From assembly GCA_964583095.1 (NCBI GenBank), contig CAZOVB010000001.1:186001-250000 (forward strand): DNA of 64,000 nucleotides, read 5' to 3'. Numbering within the stretch: the stretch's first letter is position 1; each line of letters starts with the position of its first letter. The notes beneath the pieces were generated by a model. That model saw only the letters and a list, made by a program, of their open reading frames with translations, searched no databases and was not told the origin of the DNA. The stretch is from CAZOVB01 sp964583095 (GTDB taxonomy: Bacteria; Planctomycetota; Phycisphaerae; SM23-33). A program made the translations under genes and the position numbers. Shown piece after piece: positions 26,150 through 34,342 of the stretch.

Positions 26150-26223
26150 AGGCGGCGGTGGGATTCGAACCCACGAATAACGGATTTGCAATCCGTCGCC
26201 TTGGTCCGCTTGGCTACGCCGCC
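26150..26223 (-). tRNA. tRNA-Cys (GCA)
   Basis: A 74-nt cloverleaf: acceptor GGCGGCG pairs with CGCCGCC, the anticodon loop is TTGCAAA between ACGGA and TCCGT (anticodon GCA), and the T-arm is GTGGG/CCCAC with TTCGAAT. The discriminator base is U, typical of tRNA-Cys. CCA is not encoded. Confidence 0.95.
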
Positions 26224-26242
26224 GGGTACAGGTCAGGAATGT

Positions 26243-26270
26243 AGTATACTCGCCCGGAAGGGCCGGTCAA
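26243..26270 (-). promoter_or_regulatory. Promoter of tRNA-Cys
   Basis: On the minus strand TTGACC (26270-26265), a 16-base spacer and TATACT (26248-26243) lie 19 bases before the tRNA 5' end. Confidence 0.7.
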
Positions 26271-26325
26271 CGCCCTGGACGATACAGAAAACAAAAGACT
26301 CGGCCAAAATGTTCTCCTCCGACCT

Positions 26326-29300
26326 CTATTGGCCCAGGCGTTCGATGCGTCCGATCAACTGGTCGAACTGCGGACGCATGCCGGCCATGTCTCCACCCTC
26401 TCTCCGCATGCGTTCCAGGCGAAGCTGGAGGTTCTCCAGCCGTTTGGCATCGTCCGCGTAGGCTTCCAGAATCAGGTGGCCGTACTCCAGCCAGACCGTG
26501 TAGTAGAGGTTCTCCGCCCGCTGGGTCAAACCCCGCGCGAGGCGGCCGTAGAGCGGTTCAGCCTTGTCGAATTCCCTTTTCGCAGCGTAAATACGGGCGA
26601 TTCCCAGCAGGTTGATGGGGTCTTCCCGCTGCTTTTCCATCTTCGCTTTCTTAAGAGTCTCAAGCAATTCGATGAGCTTCTGGGCGGCCTGGCGACTGAT
26701 CCGGGCGGCATCGGCAGCATCGGCTGTCTGCAAATCGCTGATCAGGGAGTCCAACTGCACGTAATCCACCGTGCGGGTCGCATCGGGATACTCCCGCGGC
26801 GCCTTGGCCATGAAATCCTTCAGCAGGTCCTTGATGATCGACAGCCTGCCCGCTGCGTCGCGAATCTCCCGGATCTCCCGGTCGAACCGCTGGGCAATGA
26901 TCTTTGCCTGGAGAGCATGCTGGGTCTCTTCCCGCTTGCGAAGGGCCTGGAAATGCTCCAGGGATTCATCCAGACGGCCTACCTCGTAGAGGGCGCTGGC
27001 CAGAATCTGCTCGAGACGGTAGAGACGCTCGGGCGGGGTCTGATCGCTGCCGGCCTGGTCGAAGAGTTTCTGTGCGAAGACGTAATAGGTCTGGCGATAG
27101 CGCTTGAGCCTCTCGTCCTGGCCGGGGCTGTATTCCATCTGCACGATGGTCTCGCGGATCTTGTTCATCAGCTTGATCATCAGGGACCGGGAAGATTCGG
27201 GTCCGTACTGCTGCTCGTACTGCTCGATGGCAGCCACCGCGTCGTCGATCCGGTCTTCGGTGATGAGCTTCTCGGTGTAGTATCCCGAGGCCACGGGCAG
27301 AATCGGCGTGTCGGGCCACTTGCTGCCAAGCTCGGCGATCCGGGCCAGGGAATCCTTGCTGTCCAGCACCTCGTAGCGCAGGCGAAGGGCGTGGAAAGCA
27401 GCCGAGGCGGCCCAGCTTCTAAGGGCCTGCTTGAGCGGTGCATCTTCGACATCATCAAGGCGCGAGGGAATGCTTTGCTCGTAGGTCTGCAGTTCGTCCG
27501 AGAGCTCCCGGGCCTCCTGCTGTATCTCCCGGCCGAGGGGGGCCTGGGGGTTGTCCTCACGCGCCCGGGCGATGCGGTCTTCCAGCCGGGTTACCCGGAT
27601 TCGAAGCAGGCGATTTCCGGCCTGGAGACTTTCGAGTCGATCCTGGGGAACCCGTTTGTACGCTTCAACCGCCTGGTCCAGCAGGGCCTGCTTCTGAGCC
27701 CCGCGGGAGGTATCGGCCAGTTTTTCTCTATGCCAACCCAGTTCGAACCACCACTGGGGCGCCTTCTGTCTCCACTGGGAGGGGCCTTTTTCCAGCAGCA
27801 GTTCCAGGACCTCGACGGCCTTGCGCCGGACCTCCAGGGACGGATCTTTCTCCAGGGCCTGGGAGTAGATCTTGCAGGCCCACTCGGTGGCGGTAAAGGC
27901 CTCTTCGGACTGCTCGAAGCGCCTTCCTACCTGGGCGGCCAACTCCGCAGCCTTGAGGGGCTGGTCCTGGCCCAGGGCAATGTTGGCCGAAAGCCACAGC
28001 ACCTTCGGGTGCAGATCCGACGAGAGATCATCGGTGCGATCGAGGATGATCGCGATCATCTCCCTGGCCTTTTCGGTCCCTTCCGCATCGGCCTGGTTGA
28101 ACCGTCGCAGCGCCAGGGCGTAGAGGATCATGCTGTTGAGATCCTCGAGGTTCTCGGTCCCCTCGAACTTCTGGGCCAGAACGTTCGAGAAGAACAGGAG
28201 CAGATCTTTCTGGCCCCGGTGCTTGTTGAAGAACTCCACAAGCAGTTGCTGTGCCCGTTTCCGCAGGTCGTCGGCCCGCTGGGGCTGGTCCTTGAGAGCC
28301 TGGGCCCAGGCCTCGAGGCGGTGGACATTGAGCAACGTGACAAAGACGTCCACCACGCCGTCCTGGACCACCTTGTCGTCAAGGCGATAGGCGGACTGCT
28401 CGAAGTCCTCGATGGGACGTTGGGCGTTTTCGAAGATGCCCGTGGCCTCGGTGAGTTTGGCCCGGCCCTGGGAGGTCATGCCGTTGCGGATCAACTGCTC
28501 GCCCCGCCGGAGAGCGGCAATGCCCTTTTCCACCTGGGCCTTGGCCATTTCGAACGCGGCCTGGAACTTGACGCTTTGATCGGTTTTCTCATCGGCGGCC
28601 TGGGAGAGCAGACCGACGGCCTCTTCGAACATGCCCTGTTCCCGGCGAACCATGCCCAGGATCAGATTGCACTTGCCCCGGGAGTTGGGATAGCGGCTGA
28701 GCGATTTCTTCTTGAATTGCTCGATCGAAAAGGCGGCCTGGTCCAGATAACTGCTCCGCCGGGCTTCCTGTCTAGGATCGGCGCTGTAGGGTTGAATCGC
28801 CAGGGCCTGGAAGAGCCTTGCCCATGCATTGCTCAGGCGGTACTGGGCTTCCAGGTGGGACAGCTCGGAGGTATAGAGCACGACCATGACCGGCTCGGAG
28901 TTCCACTCAAGGTTGATATCCTCCAGCAGGTTCCGCAAGCGGATGAGGATTTTGTCGGCCTCGGCGGTGTATTCCTTGAGTCGGGCGTAATCCGCCTGCC
29001 CGGCGTAGAGGCGCAGAACCCGGTCGGCGTGGGGCCTGGCCAGTGTCCAACTGTAGATCTTGGCCAGACGCAGGAGATTTTCGCCGTGCTGCATCCAAGC
29101 CTCGCCCTTGTCCGGATCGGTCTTGGACGGCGCGCTTCGCTCGAATCGCTCGATCAGGTCGCGGTAGATCCGGATCGCAGCCTGGAGGGCTTCCTGGCCG
29201 GCGGGGCCTTGTGGATCGTTCTGGTAGGTTGCGAGCTTGCTCTCGGCCAGAAGCCGCATCTGCTTGGGCGTGGCTGCGGCGCCGGAAGTGGTCTGCTCGA

Positions 29301-29469
29301 CCAGGGAATCCAGCAGCACGGTCATGTTCATCGACCGGAGTTTGCGGGCCAGCTCGTCCGGGTCGAGCTGATCGTAGGCGCTGCCGTTGGTCTGGGCTGC
29401 CAGCGGGGCCGCGGCCAGGGCCAAAACCACACACCCCAGGGTGATGCGTATCGCCGTCTTTGTCTGCAT
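26326..29469 (-). CDS. Large secreted TPR-like repeat protein of the Exb operon
   Basis: The product is about 1047 residues: a signal peptide (IRITLGCVVLALAAAPLAAQ) followed by almost continuous helical, TPR/Sel1-like repeats (for example NLLGIARIYAAKREFDKAEPLYGRLA near the end). Such repeats make extended protein-binding solenoids. It is the last gene of the vWA-ExbB-ExbD operon, 30 bases after the second ExbD-type gene, so it is probably a periplasmic partner of that complex. The ATG at 29469 is chosen; an in-frame GTG at 29481 is also possible, and neither has a strong ribosome binding site. A long open frame on the opposite strand (26329-29490) is a composition artefact. Confidence 0.8.
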   Translation of the reverse strand: MQTKTAIRITLGCVVLALAAAPLAAQTNGSAYDQLDPDELARKLRSMNMTVLLDSLVEQTTSGAAATPKQMRLLAESKLATYQNDPQGPAGQEALQAAIRIYRDLIERFERSAPSKTDPDKGEAWMQHGENLLRLAKIYSWTLARPHADRVLRLYAGQADYARLKEYTAEADKILIRLRNLLEDINLEWNSEPVMVVLYTSELSHLEAQYRLSNAWARLFQALAIQPYSADPRQEARRSSYLDQAAFSIEQFKKKSLSRYPNSRGKCNLILGMVRREQGMFEEAVGLLSQAADEKTDQSVKFQAAFEMAKAQVEKGIAALRRGEQLIRNGMTSQGRAKLTEATGIFENAQRPIEDFEQSAYRLDDKVVQDGVVDVFVTLLNVHRLEAWAQALKDQPQRADDLRKRAQQLLVEFFNKHRGQKDLLLFFSNVLAQKFEGTENLEDLNSMILYALALRRFNQADAEGTEKAREMIAIILDRTDDLSSDLHPKVLWLSANIALGQDQPLKAAELAAQVGRRFEQSEEAFTATEWACKIYSQALEKDPSLEVRRKAVEVLELLLEKGPSQWRQKAPQWWFELGWHREKLADTSRGAQKQALLDQAVEAYKRVPQDRLESLQAGNRLLRIRVTRLEDRIARAREDNPQAPLGREIQQEARELSDELQTYEQSIPSRLDDVEDAPLKQALRSWAASAAFHALRLRYEVLDSKDSLARIAELGSKWPDTPILPVASGYYTEKLITEDRIDDAVAAIEQYEQQYGPESSRSLMIKLMNKIRETIVQMEYSPGQDERLKRYRQTYYVFAQKLFDQAGSDQTPPERLYRLEQILASALYEVGRLDESLEHFQALRKREETQHALQAKIIAQRFDREIREIRDAAGRLSIIKDLLKDFMAKAPREYPDATRTVDYVQLDSLISDLQTADAADAARISRQAAQKLIELLETLKKAKMEKQREDPINLLGIARIYAAKREFDKAEPLYGRLARGLTQRAENLYYTVWLEYGHLILEAYADDAKRLENLQLRLERMRREGGDMAGMRPQFDQLIGRIERLGQ

Positions 29470-29499
29470 GAGTTTCACCACGGGTTCTGAATTACGAAA

Positions 29500-30000
29500 C
29501 TACTCGAGTGCGGGCAGGCCGACCTTCTCGAACCCGGCCCGGCGGGCCTGGTTGTAGGCATCCACGTAGAACTGGAAGCGGGCCTGCTCGTCGCGTTCGA
29601 TCTTGACCACCGTATCCTTCCACGCGTCGGGGTAGTCGGCCTTGTAGCGCAGCAGCGCCTGGTAAAGGTCTTCGCTGCTTCGGACCGTGCGATCGTTGAT
29701 CGTGTACAGCGCCGAAGGCGTAATGGAGACCGGTGTGCGCACGGTGATGGTCAATTCTGTCGGGGGTTGACTGACCTGCTCGGCCTGGGCCAGGGGAACC
29801 GCCGCTGCCAGGTCGCCCTCGGGGGGCAAAAACTGCGCGGTCAACAGGAAGAAGATCAGCAACTGGAACGTCACGTCGATCATGGGCGTCAACGGAGGTT
29901 GAACCGCCTTCTGGGGCTGACCTCGCTTCTTGCGGGGGGAGACGTAATGCCGGGATTCGTCTCCCTCGATGATCTGTTTGCTCTTTTTCTGTTTGGCCAT
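29500..30000 (-). CDS. ExbD/TolR-like biopolymer transport protein (second copy)
   Basis: The 166-residue product has the ExbD layout: a basic cytoplasmic start, one membrane helix with the family's acidic residue (TPMIDVTFQLLIFFLLTAQF, Asp near residue 42) and a periplasmic domain. The Asp lies in the proton path shared with ExbB/MotA. Start chosen at MAKQKK, with GGAG 6 bases upstream. It follows the other ExbD gene by 22 bases. Confidence 0.88.
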   Translation of the reverse strand: MAKQKKSKQIIEGDESRHYVSPRKKRGQPQKAVQPPLTPMIDVTFQLLIFFLLTAQFLPPEGDLAAAVPLAQAEQVSQPPTELTITVRTPVSITPSALYTINDRTVRSSEDLYQALLRYKADYPDAWKDTVVKIERDEQARFQFYVDAYNQARRAGFEKVGLPALE

Positions 30001-30022
30001 GTCTAACTCCAACCGGTCGGGA

Positions 30023-30535
30023 TTACTCCCGGGTGGTTTTCAGGTCCATCTCGTAGATTCCCGCCGCTGCCGCTGCTTTCATAAGCAACTCGACAAAGGA
30101 GGCCTTGAGTCGCCTGTCGGCGCGGATCTCCACGCGGAACTCCTCGGCTCCCTGCTGCTTTTCCTGTTCCTTGCGCCGCTGGATTTCCTTGACCAGTTCC
30201 TGGAACGTCTGGGTGGTGAATTTCCGGGAGCCGACCTGGAAGTAGTCCAGTTGGGCGGCCCGGGCGGCATCACCCCATCCGTCGGGGTTGTCGGGGACCG
30301 GCTCCTTGGAGACCGCCTGGAGGAGGATGGTCCCGGGCTTTTCGGCCTGTCCTTCCTCGGCGGGCACGTTGGGCTTGAGCGGGTCGGGAATGCTCACATG
30401 GGCCAGTTCGGCCTTTACGAAGGTTGTGGTCAGGATGAAGAAGATGATCAACTGGAAGGTCGCGTCGATCATCGGGGTGAGATTGATGGAGACCTCACCG
30501 GCCTGACCACGGGTTTTTCGGGGGATCATCGGCAT
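30023..30535 (-). CDS. ExbD/TolR-like biopolymer transport protein (first copy)
   Basis: This 170-residue ExbD homologue has the conserved NLTPMIDATFQLIIFFILTTTF helix (Asp near residue 24) and a periplasmic C-terminal domain that differs clearly from the other copy (many Glu/Gln/Lys near residues 110-130). Two unlike ExbD subunits beside one ExbB suggest a heteromeric motor complex. It lies 9 bases after the ExbB gene. Confidence 0.88.
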   Translation of the reverse strand: MPMIPRKTRGQAGEVSINLTPMIDATFQLIIFFILTTTFVKAELAHVSIPDPLKPNVPAEEGQAEKPGTILLQAVSKEPVPDNPDGWGDAARAAQLDYFQVGSRKFTTQTFQELVKEIQRRKEQEKQQGAEEFRVEIRADRRLKASFVELLMKAAAAAGIYEMDLKTTRE

Positions 30536-30544
30536 GGCGATCCT

Positions 30545-31210
30545 CTATCCCTCTGCGGGTTTGGGCGCGGCGGCCTGGGCTTTCTTGTTGCCGGGGCGGA
30601 AGGCGTTGATCAGTTCATCGCCGACAATCATCGCCTCGCTGGTCAGCGCGTCGATACGGTTTCGCATGAAGGCGTAGACGGCCAGGGCGGGGATGGCCAC
30701 GGCCAGGCCCAGAAGCGTTGTCACCAGAGCTACGCCGATATCCTCGGCCAGTTCGGTGGGCTTTACGGCTCCGCTCTGGCTACCGGCGATGGAGTAGAAC
30801 GCGCCGATCATACCCAGGACGGTTCCGAACAGGCCGAGCATCGGACCGATGTTGCCGATCAGGTTGAGCCACTCGATCTTCCGGAGCATCTTGGCGGTGC
30901 GTTCCTCGGCGGCTTCTTCCATGGCGCGTTCCATGGCCCCGTAGCCGTGGGGCGCCTCGATCAGGGCTGAGTGGATCATGTAGCTCAGCACGTCCGGGCT
31001 GCCTTCGGTCAGTTCGATCGCCTCGCGGTACTGTCGGGCTTCGAAGAGGTTCTCGATTTCGGCGCGGGTCAGGTCGGGCAGGATGTTGACCCGGCGGATC
31101 GAGATGAAGTGCTCGATGATCAGCGCGAGGGTGGCGATACTGATGGCCCAGATGAGGTAGCCTACTGCGCCACCACCGGTAAGAATAATCTTGGCAAAAT
31201 TCTCTTCCAT
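30545..31210 (-). CDS. ExbB/TolQ/MotA-type proton channel protein
   Basis: The 221-residue product has three membrane helices (about residues 12-32, 120-145 and 165-185). The GNIGPMLGLFGTVLGMIGAF motif and VALVTTLLGLAVAIPALAVY are typical of the MotA/TolQ/ExbB channel family. It should use the proton gradient to drive the adjacent ExbD-type subunits. AAGGAG precedes the start. It is in the middle of the six-gene operon. Confidence 0.93.
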   Translation of the reverse strand: MEENFAKIILTGGGAVGYLIWAISIATLALIIEHFISIRRVNILPDLTRAEIENLFEARQYREAIELTEGSPDVLSYMIHSALIEAPHGYGAMERAMEEAAEERTAKMLRKIEWLNLIGNIGPMLGLFGTVLGMIGAFYSIAGSQSGAVKPTELAEDIGVALVTTLLGLAVAIPALAVYAFMRNRIDALTSEAMIVGDELINAFRPGNKKAQAAAPKPAEG

Positions 31211-31300
31211 TTACGTCTAGCTCCTTCTTCAGTGCTCTACCGCCCCGCCTGGGGCTGGGGTCTTATAACGTCCGGGCCGATCGCAAGGCCCGAGGGTGGG

Positions 31301-32395
31301 TCAGTTCAGGGATTGCAGAAGTTCGCGGGCCTGGGCGGCCTCGGAGGCCTGGGGGTAAGATTGCACGATGGCCCGGAACGCCTGAGAGGCCCCCTTGGCG
31401 TTGCCCAGGGCCTGGCTGATTTTCCCGGCCTGCAGGAGGCTGGCCGGCGCCTGGCGGCTGGCGGGGAAGTACGTCACGACCCGCATGAAATTCAGTCCGG
31501 CGTTGATCTTTTTGGCTCTGCCCGACTGAACGGCCTGGGCGCGGGCCAGCAGATACAGCGCCTGGGGAAGCTGCGTGGAATCCAGGCTGGGCAGTCGCTG
31601 CTGGAGCTTCTGCTCCGCCTGGGACGCCTGAGACGCACTGGCGTTTCTCTCAGCGCCTTGGACCAGGACCGAAAGGGCCTCGAGTTGCCCTCGCGGGGCG
31701 GCCGGGCCCGTAACAGGCCCGGAAGGGTCAGAGCCGTCGCCGGTATCGCCCGAGTCGCCTCCGGCGATGGTTCCAGCCAGCCGGGCGGCATCGTCGCTTC
31801 GTCCCTCCTTGCGATACAGGGACAACAGCAGCGAGTTGGCTGCCTGGCTCAGCGCCTTGTTCTCCAACTCCTTGCGGACCTGCTGGAGTTTCTGAATCGC
31901 CAGGGCGTTGCTTCGGCTGCCCTTCTGGGCCGTGGTGGTCGGAACCGCCAGGGCCAGTCCGGCAACCGCGTCGGCCTTGTCGTCGATCATCTCCACCCAG
32001 GTGCCCACCGCCTGGTCGATCTGCCCGCTCTGCTCAAAGGCGCGGATCAACCGGTAGCGAATCAGGCGCTTGAGCCAGTCGGCCCCACCCTTTTCCAGGG
32101 AGCTCTTGTAGGCGCGGATGGCGTCGGCGGGCTTGCGCTGGTCTTCAGGCTTGGACGGGTCCAGCAGCGACTCGGCCCGGTTGAAGTCCCGTCGGCCCGA
32201 GACGGAGATCAGTTCCGTTTTGCCCAGTTGGCTGGCCACGGGCCGGCCGTTGATCAGCGAGACCACCTGGTATTCCCGCACGTCGATGATCTGTACCGAC
32301 GGATATCTCAGGCCGTCGACGCGAAGCTCATCGCCCAGAACGACCGGGGCCGGCAAGGCCACCAGGGTAAGTATGAGCAGAATCCTGGAAGGCAT
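31301..32395 (-). CDS. Secreted helical-repeat protein of the Exb operon
   Basis: The 364-residue product has a signal peptide (ILLILTLVALPAPVVLGDEL), a small beta-rich domain near residues 25-70, a Gly/Asp/Ser linker (GGDSGDTGDGSDPSGP near 210-224), and TPR-like repeats near the end (LLQAGKISQALGNAKGASQAFRAIVQSYPQASEAAQ). It starts 5 bases after the vWA gene's stop, with GGAGG inside that gene's end, indicating translational coupling. Function unknown; probably a periplasmic partner of the ExbB/ExbD complex. Confidence 0.75.
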   Translation of the reverse strand: MPSRILLILTLVALPAPVVLGDELRVDGLRYPSVQIIDVREYQVVSLINGRPVASQLGKTELISVSGRRDFNRAESLLDPSKPEDQRKPADAIRAYKSSLEKGGADWLKRLIRYRLIRAFEQSGQIDQAVGTWVEMIDDKADAVAGLALAVPTTTAQKGSRSNALAIQKLQQVRKELENKALSQAANSLLLSLYRKEGRSDDAARLAGTIAGGDSGDTGDGSDPSGPVTGPAAPRGQLEALSVLVQGAERNASASQASQAEQKLQQRLPSLDSTQLPQALYLLARAQAVQSGRAKKINAGLNFMRVVTYFPASRQAPASLLQAGKISQALGNAKGASQAFRAIVQSYPQASEAAQARELLQSLN

Positions 32396-32400
32396 ATCGA

Positions 32401-33573
32401 CTAGTCCTCCGTCACGTGGGTGAATGCGCCGTGCTTGGTGGTTGCGGAGATGGCCTTGAGCACCGACTGAATACTGTTGGGATTGTTCGGATTGCCTCCC
32501 GAGGGCCCGTACAGGAAGGTGTAGATCTGTGCATCGACGCCGCGGCTCATCCGCTGCAAGGCTCCAAGGAGCTCTTCGCGCGTCGTACCGGTGAACTCCC
32601 CGTCGGTCAGCAGGAAGATCATGTTGCCCGGCTTGTTGGGATCAGCCCTTCGAAGCACGTCATAAGCCCGCTGGAGAGCTCCGGTAGGGTCGGTCTGGCC
32701 GGAGCGGGACTCGGCCCGAACGTCCATCAGGAACTTCGTCGCCTTGATCTTGTTGGACTTGGTGGCCGGCAGGAGCCGCTGGCCGGGCAGTTCGTCCTTG
32801 AGCTTATCATTGAAGAACACAACGTGGAACGTCTGCACCTCGTGCAGTTCGCCGATGCGGCGGAGCATTTCCATCCGGACACGGTCGATGGAGTTGATCA
32901 TGGATCCGGAGGCGTCGATCACGTAGACGACATTGTGGGCATTGCCTACGGCGTCGAACAGACCGGCGCGCGGGCCAAGCTCTCCCCCGCCCCCGGCGGC
33001 AGGGTCGAGATCGTCCGAGATCGAGCCGCCCGTGTACAACTGCGGAACATCGATGTCCGGCGCAATCCGCCGAACCTCCTCGCTCTTGGTGATCTTCGGT
33101 CTGCTATCGTCGATCAACATGTCCTGTCGGGTGTTCTCTTCCAGGGCGGCGCTGGGGTCATCGTTGAACTCGTCCGGATCGTATCGGACCACGCGGTTGA
33201 CCTTCTCCTTCTCTTCGGTCTTGTTTTTCTGCATGCCCAAAGCGAAGAAAATGATCACCGCAAGGGCCACGTGGAACAGCACGCTCATCAGGACGGACAT
33301 GATCGAGGACATCATGCCGGCCCCGAGGTACTCCTCCTCGACGAATTCTTCTTCCGGCTCTTCGGGAGGTCCCTGGGCGTCTGCCTGGCCTGGCGCATCG
33401 GGCCTGGGCTGGGCCTTGGCCCCATCAGGCCCGGTCTTGGGCTCGGGCAGCGATGCCAGGGCCTCGGGAACCGCGACGGTTTCCTTGCAGCCTGGGCATT
33501 TGACTTTCGCGCCGGGATTGCTCTGGAAGCTCAGCAGCTTTCCACAATTCTCACATCGGAAGCTCAATGCCAT
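32401..33573 (-). CDS. Zinc-ribbon, membrane-anchored vWA-domain protein
   Basis: The 390-residue protein starts with a zinc ribbon (Cys7, Cys10, Cys26, Cys29), then a Pro/Glu-rich linker, a membrane helix (about 88-113), a further linker, and a von Willebrand A domain with a MIDAS metal motif (VIDASGSM, Asp220) and LTDGEFTGTTREE near residues 322-334. The zinc ribbon should face the cytoplasm and the vWA domain the periplasm. It is the first gene of the Exb operon, with AAAGGAG before the ATG. No clear promoter was found upstream. It likely organises protein-protein contacts outside the inner membrane. Confidence 0.85.
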   Translation of the reverse strand: MALSFRCENCGKLLSFQSNPGAKVKCPGCKETVAVPEALASLPEPKTGPDGAKAQPRPDAPGQADAQGPPEEPEEEFVEEEYLGAGMMSSIMSVLMSVLFHVALAVIIFFALGMQKNKTEEKEKVNRVVRYDPDEFNDDPSAALEENTRQDMLIDDSRPKITKSEEVRRIAPDIDVPQLYTGGSISDDLDPAAGGGGELGPRAGLFDAVGNAHNVVYVIDASGSMINSIDRVRMEMLRRIGELHEVQTFHVVFFNDKLKDELPGQRLLPATKSNKIKATKFLMDVRAESRSGQTDPTGALQRAYDVLRRADPNKPGNMIFLLTDGEFTGTTREELLGALQRMSRGVDAQIYTFLYGPSGGNPNNPNSIQSVLKAISATTKHGAFTHVTED

Positions 33574-34342
33574 CTTGAAGCTCCTTTCCGTCTATGGTTG
33601 CGGCGGTCGAGCAACAGCCCGCCCGCCGAAGGTTCAGACACTTTCCCACCGTCCGGGTGAGGTATGCCAAGCCCAGTCTTTCTTCCGCCGGCGGAGAGGA
33701 AAAGTTCGATCGAGTTCGGCTGACCCAGCCGGCCATTCAGAGCTCCAATGCTCCAGGGGGGCAAGGGGCCGACAGGGCAGAAGCGAGGGCAGAAGTTGTC
33801 GATGGACCGGATCGAAGGCGGATGGGCTCTTCGCGGAAGCAGACAGTCGGCGGCCGGGGGACGGGTTGCGACGAGCTGTCGAGCTTTTCCAGGCCATCAG
33901 GCCTCCTGTCTTGGGCGATGCAAGCCACAGCAGCTTTTGCTCAGGCCCGCATCGGCAGGAAGGACCGCCCTGGACATGCGGTTGCATTGCCTTCAGGCGG
34001 CAGAAGCGTACGGTAAGGCGTGTCGGCCCGGGCCGCAAGGGTCCGCAAGACCGATGTTTCTGACGGGCCTGGCGGAAAACCGCCCGACATGGGCCCGCTT
34101 GGCCCGGGAAGCCCCAGGCCGGGGAAGGTCGATTTGGACTCGGCATCCGTCAAAAGACACCTAAGCCCCTCGGTTAAGATTCCTTATATACCAGATCGTC
34201 GGAGTTGTCAAGGCGATCGACGCTGCAATGATGGAAGATGGGGAAAGAGACTGATTCAAACGTTTCAGCTTGCTCGAACGACTTCTCTCGGATACCATGA
34301 GAAAACGTTTGGTTCTCTTATTGCCGGAACAAAGGAATTGCC
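33574..34342. other. 769-base intergenic region without a supported gene
   Basis: This divergent spacer has several open frames on both strands, but none has a ribosome binding site with protein-like sequence. I checked for tmRNA, RNase P and tRNA-like features and saw none. The last 170 bases are less GC-rich and hold the upstream region of the PQQ-propeller gene, including an inverted repeat (34257-34311). Confidence 0.45.
34257..34311 (+). promoter_or_regulatory. Inverted repeat bracketing a weak promoter, upstream of the PQQ-propeller gene
   Basis: CAAACGTTT (34257-34265) and AAACGTTTG (34303-34311) are 9-base inverted copies, each containing the palindrome AAACGTTT. Between them TTGCTC (34270-34275) and ATACCA (34292-34297) make a weak 16-spaced promoter. 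The arrangement resembles paired operator sites or a large hairpin. Confidence 0.3.

Noticed and set aside
26329..29490. Open frame of 1053 codons on the plus strand opposite the large repeat protein
   Set aside because: It mirrors the helical-repeat gene on the minus strand, has no ribosome binding site or recognisable motif, and such antisense frames are common in GC-rich coding DNA.
33594..34164. Several overlapping open frames in the spacer before the PQQ-propeller gene
   Set aside because: Their compositions are Arg/Ser/Gly-rich without hydrophobic pattern, none has a good ribosome binding site, and frames on both strands look equally poor.
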